Under the pieces are notes generated by a model, which did no database searches, had not been told where the DNA came from, and was given only the letters and a program-made list of their open reading frames with translations. From positions 177,127,170-177,191,169 of the forward strand of contig NC_068910.1 of assembly GCF_023091745.1 (NCBI RefSeq): DNA of 64,000 nucleotides, read 5' to 3'. Numbering within the stretch: position 1 is the stretch's first letter; every line of letters begins with the position of its first letter. Source of the DNA: Budorcas taxicolor. Its lineage: Eukaryota; Chordata; Mammalia; Artiodactyla; Bovidae. The position numbers and the translations under genes were made by a program. This document shows positions 44,911 through 56,237 of this stretch, in pieces.

Positions 44911-45368
44911 TGTTGGGACCTAACAAATGCCACGATAGGCTTCAGGGACTAAGGTAGGACTCACGGGAAAGGCTGAGTCATTGCCCAGTGAGGTCATCCC
45001 CGTAGATGCCAGGACTTGTCTAATCAGCATACTCCCCATAACCTGGTTTGAGTTTATCAAGATGTAAAAGACATCCCTCTGCAGCCGATAGCCAATTAGT
45101 AAATACCAGGAAACCCCTGCAGCCAATAAAGATTAGCCAATTAGTAAATACTAGGAAACTCCTGCAGCCAATCAGCCCTTGCCAACCCTCTGTTCTAAAA
45201 CCTATAAATACTGCTCTAAATCTGGGCTCGGGGCTCCTTGCTCCACTCCACTGAGTTGGATGTGGCGGGAGCCCTAGCTCGAGCTAGAAATAAAACCCCT
45301 TCATGCTTTTGCATTGCTGTGGACGTCTTATTCTCTCAGTTTTGGGGACTCGGACTCTGGGCATAACA
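44911..45368 (+). repeat. 3' LTR
   Basis: 458 bp, TGTTGGGACC to GCATAACA. Collinear with the 5' LTR, with the CCAAT array at 45079-45177, TATAAAT at 45203 and AATAAA at 45289. Differences from the 5' LTR are scattered, so gene conversion or recent recombination is not obvious. Confidence 0.97.
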
Positions 45369-45439
45369 TTGAATAGATGAGGAGAAAGACATGTGCAGGA
45401 GGAAGGATGGCGAAAGGATTTCACAATTTATCGAGACTA

Positions 45440-46078
45440 TAGTATACATTTTAAAAAAAACCCACAACAAGGAGATGGAAATTGGTGCAGTCACTATGGA
45501 AAACAGTGTGGAGTTGTTTTTTTTTGTTTGCTTTTTTAAATTAAACTAGAACCACTGTGTTGCTGCTGCTGCTGCTAAGTCACTTCAGTCGTGTCCAACT
45601 CTATGTGACCCCATAGACGGCAGCCCACCAGGCTCCCCCGTCCCTGGGATTCTTCAGGCAAGAACACTGGAGTGGGTTGCCACTTCCTTCTCCAACTCAT
45701 GGAAGTGCAAAGTGAAAGTGAAGTCGTTCAGTCGTGCCCAACTCTTAGCCAACCCATGGACTGCAGCCCGCCAGGCTGTGACAACATGGATAAGTTTTGA
45801 TGGTATTATGCTAAGTGAAATAAGTCAGGTAGAGAAGGACAAATACTATATGATTTCACTTAACATGTGAAATCTATGAAACAACAAACAAACAAAGCAA
45901 AACTCAGATACAGCAAATGGATTGGTGATTATCACAGAGAAAGGAGATGGGGGTGGGCAAAAGAGGTGAAAGGAGTTAATTGTATCATGACAGACGATAG
46001 TGACTTACTATGGCAATCACTTAGTATGTTGTACACCTGAAACTAATATAATTTCAAATATCAATTTTACCTCAGTTT
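45440..46078 (+). mobile_element. L1 LINE 3' end, interrupted
   Basis: A sense L1 3' region: GAAATTGGTGCAGTCACTATGGAAAA at 45478, then after a BOV-A2 insertion TTATGCTAAGTGAAATAAGTCA at 45808 and TTGTACACCTGAAACTAATA at 46030. Non-coding or decayed. Confidence 0.8.
45561..45777 (-). mobile_element. BOV-A2 SINE
   Basis: Antisense BOV-A2 starting with (GCT)n, the complement of the GCAGCAGCAG tail seen in the sense copy at 63357-63640, followed by two Bov-A monomers. The distal monomer is truncated. It sits in the L1; the flanking duplication is only about 5 bp (CTGTG), so the exact right edge is uncertain. Confidence 0.88.
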
Positions 46079-47805
46079 TAAAAATCCACAATTATAAGAT
46101 CTATTTCCTTATTTAAAAATCAAGCATTATACCTTAAAACAATATCTTTCTGTAGCTTTGAATTCATTGAGTATAAACTCTATTTTTCTTTCCAGTTCTT
46201 TAAATACAATTGTGCTTTGACTAAGGACACTTATCCTACACTAACTAGCAGCCTTTGGGATATCTTCCATTGATCAAACATGAAAGACAAATAGGCAACA
46301 TTTACAAGAACTCCAAGGTACATAGGTCTGTTCATATGAAAAAAGACTGAAGTCTCACTGTGTGGTGTTACTAATGGCCCTCAACTGGGCAACCTTCTGA
46401 AAAGTACAATTTTTAATAAAAGGCAGTTTACTTTTCTGTAGGTAATAAGGAAAGGAGAGGAAAGCAAACATGGGGGAAGGTAGTGGAAAGAGCAGCTGCT
46501 AAGTGTAGAAACTGGAAATGCAAACCTTAAGCAAATTCTTTAGGTCACTCACATAAGTACTGTAAAAATATAGTCTCTGAAGCCATAATTTGAAGCCATG
46601 GCTGGTTTTAAGGGCAGTTTTGTTAAGGTTAATATGTAAGCCAAATTATTTGATATACAGTATTGGCAATGAACTTCATGTATTCTGAGCTAAAATAACT
46701 TCATAATAATATGGCAACATCTTTGGCAACTACTCCAGACATCAAGCAATTAAATAAAAAAGACTCCCAGCCTTCTCTTTTACATAGTCACTAATTAGTT
46801 CATAAGATAATCTTTCGTTTTTCCAACTTTCTAAAATTTAATATCTTTCTAATGAACGACTTCAACTATAAAGCTGATGTCATTTTAAAAAATATTGCTG
46901 AGACATGAAAAAAATTTTTTTTTTGCTGAGACACTCTCTTTTTAAAGGTTATTAGAAACCTCGCTTCAACCAAAGTAGTTAGAAGACACTTCTTTCCCCT
47001 CACCCCAAAAGAGGTAAAAGATTTATTCCTGAGACAAATTGAACAGAAGAGGATGTGGCTTGGCGCATATCAGGACTGACAGAGGGAAATGGTGAGGAAC
47101 CAGACTGAGACTAGGGGGATTAATTGAACAGCTGCAGGTTGAACAGTAGATCCTATTCCCTGCTCCTTCCAGCTCCCTTCCTTGTTTGACTCAAAGAGCA
47201 CAGGCAACTAAGCTTATTACCAACACACACACACACACACACACACAGCCTCAGCAGCAGATTACTGGAAGAATTCTCTCTAAAGAATCTCCATGGATCC
47301 AGACAGAAAAACTAAAGACTCACCTATTATCAAAAGTGAACAAAGCTTAGAAGGGAAATGTGAAAGGAGAGCAACACAGGAACTCACAGAATAAAAAAAG
47401 AAACAAGTAAGGGAGAGGGCCTATTGGAAAGGAGGGAGGGATGGGTGGAGGGAAGTCAGGACTGAGAAAAGTAGGGAAGGAGAGACAGCAAGGAGGGAAA
47501 GAAAGAGAAAAAAAAAAAAAGAAAGAAAGAAAGGGAAAAGAACAAGCAGCCAGGGAAACAGTAGAAGCCCCAGGAAAATAAAGTGCGGCCAATTCAGAAA
47601 GGTAGAGTAGGAGGACCCTGAGCAGCAAAACTACAATTACACAAAGAACAACTCTCTCTGAGAATAACATGGAGACTAACAGAAAAGATCTTCCTCCAAC
47701 TAAGGATATAAGGAAAAGGCCACATTTAGACAGATAAGAGGGGCAGGGACCTGGTCTGGGCAGGGACCTGGTCTAGTCAGAGCCCACACCCTTGATGTGG
47801 GAACC
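46079..47805. other. Unassigned stretch with simple repeats
   Basis: No gene supported. A local direct repeat GCTGAGACA occurs at about 46899 and 46925 around an A/T run. A (CA)13 tract lies at 47222-47247. A purine-rich block at 47400-47545 gives a long but meaningless minus-strand frame. Confidence 0.4.
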
Positions 47806-48072
47806 CAGAAGCAGAATGGCACCCCACTCCAGTACTCTTGCCTGGAAAATCCCATGGATGGCGGAGCCTGGTGGGCTGCAGTCTATGGGGTCGCTGAAGG
47901 TCGGACACGACTGAACAACTTCACTTTCACTTTTCACTTCCATGCATTGGAGAAGGAAATGGCAACCCACTCCAGTGTTCTTGCCTGAAGAATCCCAGGG
48001 ACGGGGGAGCCTGGTGGGCTGCCGTCTATAGGGTCACACAGAGTCGGACACGACTGAAGTGACTTAGCAGGG
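47806..48072 (+). mobile_element. BOV-A2 SINE (dimer)
   Basis: Two Bov-A monomers, AATGGCACCCCACTCCAGTA and GGAGAAGGAAATGGCAACCC, joined by the TTCACTTTCACTTTTCACTT linker and ending GAAGTGACTTAGCAG. No tRNA head, as is normal for BOV-A2. Confidence 0.92.
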
Positions 48073-48699
48073 GTTCTCTCTAGGAGCAAGGTTTCCAAGC
48101 CTCACACTGGGCTCCCTTGCCTGGGGAGCTGCACTGGGAAGATGAGTCCCCATAATATTTGGCTTTAAAAACCAGTGGGGCTTACTTCAGGAAGAGCTAA
48201 AAGACCGAGAAACTAAGATGCTGCTCTTGAAGGATTTATGTAAAAACTCTATCATTCTGAGTACCCAGCACAGAGAAGCAGCTTGAAAAGTACCTGAACC
48301 ATATGAAGAGACTCATTGACTAATTTTACGGCATTTACCAGAGGGACAAAGATCCAGTGGAACCTTCTCCAAAGATGGGAGAGATGGCAGGCATTGTTTC
48401 TGTAGGTTATGTGATATTCCAAAGTCCAGTCAAAGTATAAAGTGTGGGCAGTTTTGTGAACACTTTACCAGACAAGTACAATAGGAGAAAATTGAGGTAA
48501 GGGGTTTGAGATGTTCATAAAAGTGATATTAATAGAAATAGTGAACCATTGATCTAAGCTTTAAGTGAATGCCAGATAGAACAGATAGAGAAATAATAAA
48601 AGGGTCAATGGATCTATGATCAAGATGAGATAGAAGAATTGGCATATTGAAAGTAAACTGAACAGAAAAATAAGGATCTTAGGAACCTTTGTACACCTC
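48073..48699. other. Unassigned spacer
   Basis: No gene or repeat that I can support. Confidence 0.3.
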
Positions 48700-49080
48700 G
48701 AGATCAGCCTTGATTCCTCCATTATCACCACGTCTACTCCATAAGCAAGTCTTGTTAGATCCACAACTGAGGTATTTTCTGAGCCTTCCACTTTTCACCT
48801 ATCCTCTGCTGAAACACTCATCTATGTACAGTAGACCACCGGGACACCTGCTAACAGGTGTACTGCTCTTACTCTTGTCTCCCTGCTCTCATAATGCAGC
48901 CTCTACATAGAAACTAGAATGATCTGCTCTGATTATTAAGAGAATTATGTATTCTCTTAATTGCTCCCAATCACACTTTAAATAAAACTTAAATTTCTAC
49001 CAAATCCTCCAATACTCTAGATTATCTTTTCCTACAGACATTGCCGATTTTGGTCTCTTACCACATTTATTACTGCTGAG
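48700..49080 (+). mobile_element. L2 LINE fragment
   Basis: Sense L2 order: GATCAGCCTTGATTCCTCCA, then CTTGTCTCCCTGCTCTCATA, then AAACTAGAATGATCTGCTCT, then TTGCTCCCAATCACACTTTA. Plus-strand frame 48689-48910 is an L2 remnant. Confidence 0.65.
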
Positions 49081-49189
49081 GAATTAACTAAGAGACCAGT
49101 ATGCAAGATAAGTCATAAAGCTATGGCTGAAGTCACATAGAATATGAATGAGACATGATGCAATGAAAAGCTCTCAAGAGATATGTACA

Positions 49190-50453
49190 ATTCAGTCCAG
49201 TCGCTCAGTCCGACTCTTTGCTAACCCATGAATTGCAGCACGCCAGGCCTCTCTGTCCATCATCAACTCCCAGAGTTCATCCAAACCCACGTCCGTCGAG
49301 TCGGTGATGCCATCAGATGTCTCATCCTGGGTCGTCCCCTTCTCCTCCTGTCCCCAATCCCTCCCAGCATCAGAGTCTTTTCCAATGAGTCAACTCTTCG
49401 CATGAGGTGGCCAAAGTACTGGAGCTTCAGCTTTAGCATCATTCCTTCCAAAGAAATCCCAGGGCTGATCTCTTTCAGAATGGACTAGTTGGATCTCCTT
49501 GCAGTCCAAGGGACTCTCAGGAGTCTTCTCCAACACCACAGTTCAAAGCAGCAATTCTTCAGTGCTCAGTTTTCTTCACAGTCCAACTCTCACATCCATA
49601 CATGACTACTGGAAAAACCATAGCCTTGACCAGATGGACCTTTGTTGGCAAAGTAATGTCTCTGCTTTTTGAATATGCTATCTAGGTTGATCATAACTTT
49701 TCTTCCAAGGAGTAAGCGTCTTTTAATTTCATGGCTGCAGTCACCATCTGCAGTGATTTTGGAGCACCCCCTCAAAAAAGTCTGACACTGTTTCCACTGT
49801 TTCCCCATTTATTTCCCATGAAGTGATGGGACCAGATGCCATGATCTTTGTTTTCTGAATGTTTAGCTTTACGCCAACTTTTTCACTCTCCTCTTTCACT
49901 TTCATCAAGAGGCTTTTTAGTTCCTCTTCACTTTCTGCCATAAGGGTGGTGTCATCTGCATATTTGAGGTTATTGATATTTCTCCCAGCAATCTTGATTC
50001 CAGCTTGTGCTTATTCAGCCCGGCGTTTCTCATGATGTACTCTGCATAGAAGTTAAATAAGCAGGGTGACAATATACAACCTTGACTTACTCATTTTCCT
50101 ATTTGGAACCAGTCTGTTGTTCCATGTCCAGTTCTAACTGTTGCTTCCTGACCTGCATATAGGTTTCTCAAGAGGCAGGTCAGGTGGTCTGGTATTTCCA
50201 GCTCTCTCAGAATTTTCCACAGTTTCTTATGATCCACACAGCCAAAGGCTTTGGCATAGTCAATAAAGCAGAAATAGACGTTTTTCTGGAACTCTCTTGC
50301 TTTTTCCATGATCCAGCGGATGTTGGCAATTTGATCCCTGGTTCCTCCGCCTTTTCTAAAACCAGCTTGAACATCAGGAAGTTCACAGTTCATGTATTGC
50401 TGAAGCCTGGCTGGGAGAATTTTGAACATTACTTTACTAGCACGTGAGATTTT
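49190..50453 (-). mobile_element. BovB LINE, 1.26 kb, RT domain to 3' end
   Basis: Antisense BovB from its 3' terminus (left) to RT fingers (right). No clear target duplication. The right end is followed by an L2-like 3' end at 50480-50610. Confidence 0.93.
49741..50429 (-). pseudogene. BovB reverse transcriptase pseudogene
   Basis: On the minus strand, 50429-50091 reads RT fingers and motif A, with KAFGCVDH where KAFDCVDH is usual, so a catalytic Asp of motif A has become Gly. It ends at GTTDWFQIGK with a stop. The catalytic YADD segment near 49940-49965 is readable and a further frame follows at 49941-49741 (QKTKIMASGPITSWEINGE). Frame breaks and the Asp loss make it inactive. Confidence 0.88.
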
Positions 50454-50479
50454 AATTAAATGAATTAGGAAGTAACAGA

Positions 50480-50610
50480 AGCATACTGTACTATAAACCC
50501 TCTAAAGATAGATGACATCTGATTCATATTTGTATCTATAGCAGTTAGCACATTGCCTGGTAGAACATGTACCCAATACATTTTGGTTGGTTGAGTAGAT
50601 GCATAAATGT
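50480..50610 (+). mobile_element. L2 LINE 3' end (weak)
   Basis: The order CAGTTAGCACATTGCCTGGTAGAACATG then a GTTGAGTAGATGCATAAA-like end fits the L2 terminus. Confidence 0.5.
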
Positions 50611-50739
50611 TTCATTAATGCATGAGGTTTTATTGGATGGATGTATTAGAGTCTGTTGTTCTTATCTGCTGGGTATCTATCTATTCCTTGTGATTTCGTT
50701 TTGGAAAATAATCGTCTACATTTCATGAAGTCTTGTTAG

Positions 50740-51080
50740 GACCATCAGCCAAGGACTCTCACCTGGTCATGGCCATTGGCTCAGTCTAAGCCAATCAGAG
50801 TTCTTTAGGGAATTTCAACTTTGACCAGAATGATGTTGAGACACCAAAACTATAGGAGCTGATTTCGCGTCAATGTTAACACATTAAGAAGTTTTTCCCT
50901 TAATTCCTGCCCCCAGTACCCCTGGGGGACACTCTGCTTTCTTTGCTTTCTGAGTGATGTTTCTTCAACTTTTTCCTTACTATTTTGAGCTACATCATAG
51001 GCTTTTAATAAAGTCATTTTGGGAATAAGTTAAGCAGAGCTCTTTTCCCTTGCTTGCAACCAAATAATGCTAACTAAAAA
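50740..51080. mobile_element. Ancient mammalian repeat, family not assigned
   Basis: CATGGCCATTGGCTCAGTCT, then GCCAATCAGAGTTCTTTAGG, and near the right end AATAAAGTCATTTTGGGAAT and CTTGCTTGCAACCAAATAATGCTAAC follow the order of a common LTR-like mammalian repeat. I cannot name it safely. Confidence 0.4.
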
Positions 51081-51127
51081 GTTAAAAATCTAATGAAACT
51101 ACGAGAAAGCATGTTTACTTTAATAAC

Positions 51128-51345
51128 TATTGAGTACCCTGGTGGCTCAGAGGGTAAAGCGCCTGCCTGCAATGCCGGAGACCTGGGTTTGATCCCTGGG
51201 TCAGGAAGTTCCCCTGGAGAAGGAAATGGCAACCCACTCCAGTATTCTTGCCTGGAGAATCCCATGGATGGAAGAGCCTGGTGGGCTACAGTCCATGGGG
51301 TCGCAAAGAGTTGGGCACGACTGAGCAAGCTCACTTCACTTCACA
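51128..51345 (+). mobile_element. Bov-tA SINE
   Basis: A well-preserved tRNA head (TGGTGGCTCAGAGGGTAAAG, B-box GGTTTGATCCC) and Bov-A unit ending in a CTTCACTTCACAGC tail. Opposite-strand 86- and 90-codon frames across it are SINE shadows. Confidence 0.93.
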
Positions 51346-51690
51346 GCTATATACAAAAGCAATAGTGAGTACCAAAAATTTAAAACTTATTTCTGAAACA
51401 GTTCTTTTCTTCAAGTAACTTAAGATATTTTTAGGGAAATTAGGAAGATTATCAAATAAATTTAATTCAAGAAAAAATGAGATTAGTGGCATGATACCAT
51501 AAAATGACTAGGTTATTGAGAAAGGGATCTTCAGTTGGGGAAATAATGGCAGAATCAACAGTTGCTTTATGCTTAGGATTTAGGCATGCTGACTTTAGAC
51601 ATTCAGGATCAGTGTAAGCAGCACACAGATGGGAAAGCATCAAGTATGTGTGATGATCAGTGATACAGCATGGGTTTGATACAGCATGGG
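51346..51690. other. Unassigned spacer
   Basis: No gene supported. Near 51665-51690 ATACAGCATGGGTTT is tandemly duplicated. Confidence 0.35.
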
Positions 51691-51699
51691 TTTCATGGA

Positions 51700-51965
51700 G
51701 GACAATAATAAAAAAAAAAAATTAGGTTGTAAGAAATAGTTTGGAGCTGAAAAATCAGGCTGAAAGAAGTCTAGCTTGTATTTTGTATTCAATAAGAAGC
51801 CCCAAACATTATTTGTTTAGAATTGTTTAGAAAAGCGAGGGTTGTAAAGTCATACATGATGTGCTGGAGCAAGGTTAAGAACAAATTGAAGAGACAAATT
51901 TACAAGGCATTGTGATAGTTCAATCAAGGTATACTTAGTACCAAAATGAAGAAATTTTCAAATAC
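51700..51965 (-). mobile_element. L2 LINE fragment (weak)
   Basis: An antisense L2-like order near AGCTTGTATTTTGTATTCAATAAGAAGCC, then GTGATAGTTCAATCAAGG. Decayed. Confidence 0.45.
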
Positions 51966-52059
51966 ATTCTATCTAGTTGATGATCGAAAGAAAGGTAAGA
52001 AGAAGAAAAAAGGCAGTGAGGCCTTTAACTGAATAAGGTGCTAAAATTAATATAAAATA

Positions 52060-52520
52060 TCCCACAGCTCTATATTTCAAATTCACATTTTCCTGCTTTC
52101 CCTCTCCCAAGTTTCAGTCATTCATCTCCAGCTGCCCATGCAGCATCTTCACTCAGATAGGTCAGCACTGTCATAAACTAACATGCCAAAAATTGGTATC
52201 TTTTTTATCCTCTACCCCACACGTGGCCTCCCATTCTTTTCTCACAAACTTGGAAATATCTCTCCCTCTGCCTGTCTCCCACTAATCTATATCATATCAG
52301 TCAGAAAAGACCTTTATTCACTTATGCCTGGTTCACTACATTTGCTTCCTGATAAATCTCCCTGTTTCTATTTCTCCCCACTACGTAGCAGGACATCAAT
52401 AAACTCTGCCTAAAGTTGGTAAATTAATCTGAGAAGCACAATGCAGCTTTCACTGAAACACTTAAAAATATTACTCTTATGCTCAAGAAATTATGATGGC
52501 TTTTACTTGCTCCAAATTTT
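52060..52520 (+). mobile_element. L2 LINE fragment
   Basis: Sense L2 order: ATCTCCAGCTGCCCATGCAG, CATCTTCACTCAGATAGG, ACTAACATGCCAAAAATTGG, then CTCATGCTCAAG.AATTATGATGGCTTTTA-type sequence at the right. The 76-codon frame at 52183-52413 is within it. Confidence 0.55.
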
Positions 52521-53947
52521 ATTGTTTTTGATTTCTCAAGGTCACTATTTTATTTGGGTATGTATGTGTGTGTGTTGGGCAGATAGAGCCAAAGGAGATA
52601 GAGTTTAAAGGACCTGGGCTTCACCAGGGGCAAGGACCATATTTCCCAGTTAGATACCACTTTTTATCTCTCAGTTCTAAGGAGTTATGAGGAAGAAAGG
52701 CAGAAATTAAAAAGATAGCTGCCATACATATCTACTAGGTGAGTACTGTAAAGTTAAAACCCTCTACTTATCTGTTCATATATTCAGTTTCTTGATATTT
52801 AGAGGTTGCTATCAGTTGAACTCATCCTCATAATGTCTAATATTAATCCATATTACTCCAATAAAAGCCAATATCCTGTGGTAGTAGTAGATGCTTAAAA
52901 AATACTGGTTTAATCAAGTTACTGAAAATCACCAAACACTAGAAAATTACCAAAACACTAGAAAAGAACAAAATTAATCGTTAGAAAAGAAATAGCCAAG
53001 GATAGTTTAATATGATTTTTAGACTATATACTTCATGGGAGAAGAGTGATAGCTTTCTGAGTGCAAAGCCAGGGCTCTGCCATCTTGTTGCAATTCTGTG
53101 CACTCAGGGCAGGGTTAAGATGAAATGGTAGTGTTCCCAAATTTAATGAGTTCAGAATGAACATAGATTTATGGGTATTTAACACTGTCACTGTTTACAG
53201 TGGGTATAGGGCAATAGGATGACAAATGTGTTTGTTTAAGATAGTTTGAATATGAATTTAGTAATTAAGAGATTTGGAAGTTTTTTTTTTTTTAATTTAG
53301 TATAGACAGTCCATTTAGAGATTTAATTTTTTACAAAGTCTTGCAATAGATTCATAATAAACTCAGGCTTAATTCTATGATTCATTATTCAAATATCTCC
53401 ATGTTGGCAGATTCTGACTTCATCGTTTTTAAAACTTGACATTGTTTCAAACATCAAGGCTGTCTTAAAGGAAAAATAAAAGTTAAAATGAAAACTGTAA
53501 ACAAAGCCACTTTTTTATGTTTAGAAAGTATACAGAATTGAGTTTTGTTTTTTTTTTTACTAAAACAACTGATTGTTATTTTTCTGTTCTTTAAGGCTTT
53601 TTCTTATCTATCACTAAAACATAATTCATCAGAACTACAAGGACAGATTTCCTTGCAGTTGTATTTCATCCTGAGGAAAAAGAAACAGCTCCCTGACTGT
53701 GATAAACTTGATCTACATGCTTTTGCATATAAACCTAAGTTTTGTGTTAATAAAGCTGCTAATAAACCTCCTTTTTAGTGAAAACACCTTCAAGCTAATA
53801 TTCATTTATTTATTCACTCTGTGTCTGAGCCCTCAAAATTATATGTAGCATGTTTCATGGAAAATTTTGAATCAATGATGAGCAAACAGGAAGGTCAGTT
53901 TATTTTTATGAATATGCAAATATATGTATTCATAATACTGGATGCTA
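52521..53947. other. Unassigned spacer
   Basis: No gene supported. The 77-codon frame at 53545-53778 begins in a T run and has no recognisable motif. Confidence 0.35.
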
Positions 53948-55163
53948 TTTTTGTTCAGTTAAGTCGTATCTGACTCCTTGTGACCCCATGGATGCAGCAA
54001 GCCAGGCTTCCCTGTCCTCCACTCTCTCCCAGAGTTTGCTCAAATTCATGTCTATTGAGTCAGTGATGCTATGTAACCATTTCATTCTCTGCTGTCCCCT
54101 TCTCTTTTTGCCTTACATCTTTCCCAGCATAAGGGTCTTTTCAAATATGTTGATTCTTCACATTAGGTGATCAAAGGATTGGAGCTTCAGTTTCAGAATC
54201 ATGAATATTCTGAAAAATGAAAAAACCTTGCAGTGAATATTCAGGGTTGATTTTCTTTAGGACTGACTAGTTTGCTCTACTTCCAGTCCAAGGGATTCTC
54301 AAAAGTCTTCTCCAGCACCACAATTCAAAAGCATCAGTATTTTAGCACTCAGTCTTCTTTATGGTTCAACTCTCACATCCATACATGACTACTGGAAAAA
54401 CCACACCATTGACTATATGGACTTTTGTTGGCAAAGGGATGTCTCTGCTTTTTAATATGCTGTCTATGTTTGTCATAGCTTTCCTTCCAAGGAACAAGTG
54501 TCTTTTAATTTCATGGAGCAGTCACCATCTGCAGTGATTTTGGAGCCCAAGAAAATAAAATCTGGCACTGCTTCCACTTTTTCCCTTTCTATTTGCCATT
54601 AAGTGATGGGACTGGATGCCATGATGTTAGTTTTTTTTAATGCTGAGTTTCAAGACAGCTTTTTCACTCTCTCCTTTCACCCTTATCAAGAGGCACATTA
54701 GTTCCTCTTCACTTTTGCCATTGGAATGGTACCATCTGCATATATGAAGTTGCTGATATTTTCCCCAGCAATCTTGATTCCAGCTTGTGATGCATCCAGC
54801 CTGGCATTTCACATAAAGTACTCTGATTAGAAGTTAAATAAACAGGGTGACAATATACAGTCTTGTACTCCTTACCCAATTTGGAACCATGTCAGTTGTT
54901 GCACGTCCAGTTCTAATTGTTGCTTCTTGACCCACATACAGATTTCTCAGGAGACAGATAAGGTGGACTGGTACTCCCATGTCTTTCAGAATTTTTCACA
55001 GTTTTTTATGACCCACACAGTCAAAAGCTTTAGTGTAGTCATTGAAGCAGAGGCAGATGTTTTTCTGGAATTCCATTGCTTTCTCCATGATCCAACAAAT
55101 GTTAGTGATTTGATCTCTGGTTCCTCTGCCATTTCTAAATCCAGCTTGAACATCTAGAAGTTC

Positions 55164-55670
55164 TCAGTTCATGTACTGCTGAAGCCTAGCTTGAAGGATT
55201 TTATGCATTTCTTTGCTAGCATGAGAAATGAGCACAATTGTATAGTAGTCTGAACATTCTTTGACATTGCCCTTCTTTGGGTTTGGAATGAAAATTGACC
55301 TTTTCCAGTCCTGTGTCCATTGTTGAGTTTTCCAAATTTGCTTAGATATTGAGTGAAGCATTTTAATAGCATCATCTTTTAGGATTTTAAATAGCTCAGC
55401 TGGAATTCCCTCACTTCCACTAATGTTGTTCATAGTGATGCTTCCAAAGGCCCACTTGACTTCACATTCCAGGATGTCTGTCTCTAGGTGAGTGATCACA
55501 CTATCGTGGTTATTTGGGTCATGAGATCTTTTTTTGTACAGTTCTTCTGTGTATTCTTGCCACCTCTTCTTAATATCTTCTGCTTCTCTTAGGTCCATCC
55601 TATTTCTGTCCTTTATTGTGCCCATCTTTGCATGAAATGTTCCCTTGGTATCTCTAATTTTCTTGAAGAC
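55164..55670 (-). pseudogene. BovB RT N-terminal region, old copy
   Basis: A minus-strand frame reading WQEYTEELYKKRSHDPN, then VKWAFGSITMNNISGSEGIP, then WKRSIFIPNPKKGN. These are the linker and RT fingers of BovB in one frame of roughly 165 codons. The open frame continues artificially into the antisense of the nested BovB at 55673-55814, producing a chimeric reading frame without biological meaning. Confidence 0.8.
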
Positions 55671-55934
55671 ATGAATGATGCTAAAGCTGAAACTCCAGTA
55701 CTTTGGCCACTTCATGCAAAGAGATGACTCATTGGAAAAGACTCTGATGCTGGGAGGGATTGGGGGCAGGAGGAGAAGGGGACGACAGAGGATGAGATGG
55801 CTGGATGGCATCACTGATTCAATGGACGTGAGTCTGAGTGAACTCCAGGAGTTGGTGATGGACAGGGAGGCCTGGCGTGCTGCGATTCATGGGGTCACAA
55901 AGAGTCGGACACGACTGAGAGACTGAACTGAACT
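55671..55934 (+). mobile_element. Young BovB 3' tail nested in the old BovB
   Basis: A sense BovB tail of about 264 bp, GATGCTAAAGCTGAAACTCC to GACTGAACTGAACTT, with an 83-codon frame at 55675-55926. Its orientation is opposite to the host BovB. Roughly 90 bp of expected host BovB sequence seems lost at the insertion point and no clear target duplication is present. Confidence 0.88.
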
Positions 55935-55987
55935 TGCTATTCTCTGGAAGTCTGCATAAGGCTGAGTACTGATATCCTTTTCCTTAT

Positions 55988-56237
55988 TGAAAGTGAAAGT
56001 GAAAGTGTTAATCACGTGCTCAGTCATGTCCAGTTCTTTGAGATGCTATGAACTGTAGACCTCTGTTCATAGAATTCTCTCCATGGAATCCTCTGACAAT
56101 GGAATTCTCCAAGCAAGAATACTGGAGTGGGTTCCCTTTCTCTTCTCCAGGGGATTTTCCTGACACAAAAATCAAACCTGGATCTCCTGCATTGCAGGCA
56201 GATTCTTTACCTTATGCGCCACTAGAGAAGCCCCTTT
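55988..56237 (-). mobile_element. Bov-tA SINE
   Basis: Antisense Bov-tA preceded by GAAAGTGAAAGTGAAAGTG. The tRNA head lies at the right (TGCGCCACTAGAGAAGCCCC). An internal near-duplication (CATAGAATTCTC, then CATGGAATCC, then AATGGAATTCTCC at 56067-56111) lengthens it. Confidence 0.88.

Larger units (their letters stand above)
39559..45368 (+). mobile_element. Class I (gammaretrovirus-like) endogenous provirus, defective
   Basis: A provirus with both LTRs, a tRNA-Pro-type primer site and recognisable gag, protease, RT and integrase remnants in gammaretroviral order. Flanks CTGAA (39554-39558) and TTGAA (45369-45373) probably are a 5-bp target duplication with one substitution. Large internal deletions removed most of matrix, all of RNase H, the integrase N-terminal domain, part of the integrase C-terminal half and env. 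A younger L1 interrupts it. The internal region without L1 is about 4.1 kb, roughly half the usual gammaretroviral length. I cannot assign a named bovine ERV family without a library search. Confidence 0.95.
53948..55983 (-). mobile_element. Old BovB LINE, about 1.8 kb, with a nested young BovB
   Basis: Antisense BovB more diverged than the others, from its 3' end (left) through RT to sequence upstream of RT (right). The right part reads on the minus strand as VKWAFGSITMNNISGSEGIP near 55440 and further 5' BovB sequence to 55672. It resumes at about 55935-55983 (CTTGCTATTCTCTGGAAGTC) after the nested sense copy. Many stops and indels. Confidence 0.88.

Noticed and set aside
47347..47670. 107-codon Leu/Phe-rich minus frame resembling a membrane protein
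   Set aside because: It is the antisense of a purine-rich low-complexity block; the hydrophobicity is compositional.
55164..55814. 216-codon minus-strand frame that looks like a single protein
   Set aside because: It joins the antisense of a nested sense BovB tail to the old BovB RT fingers by accident; no biological fusion.
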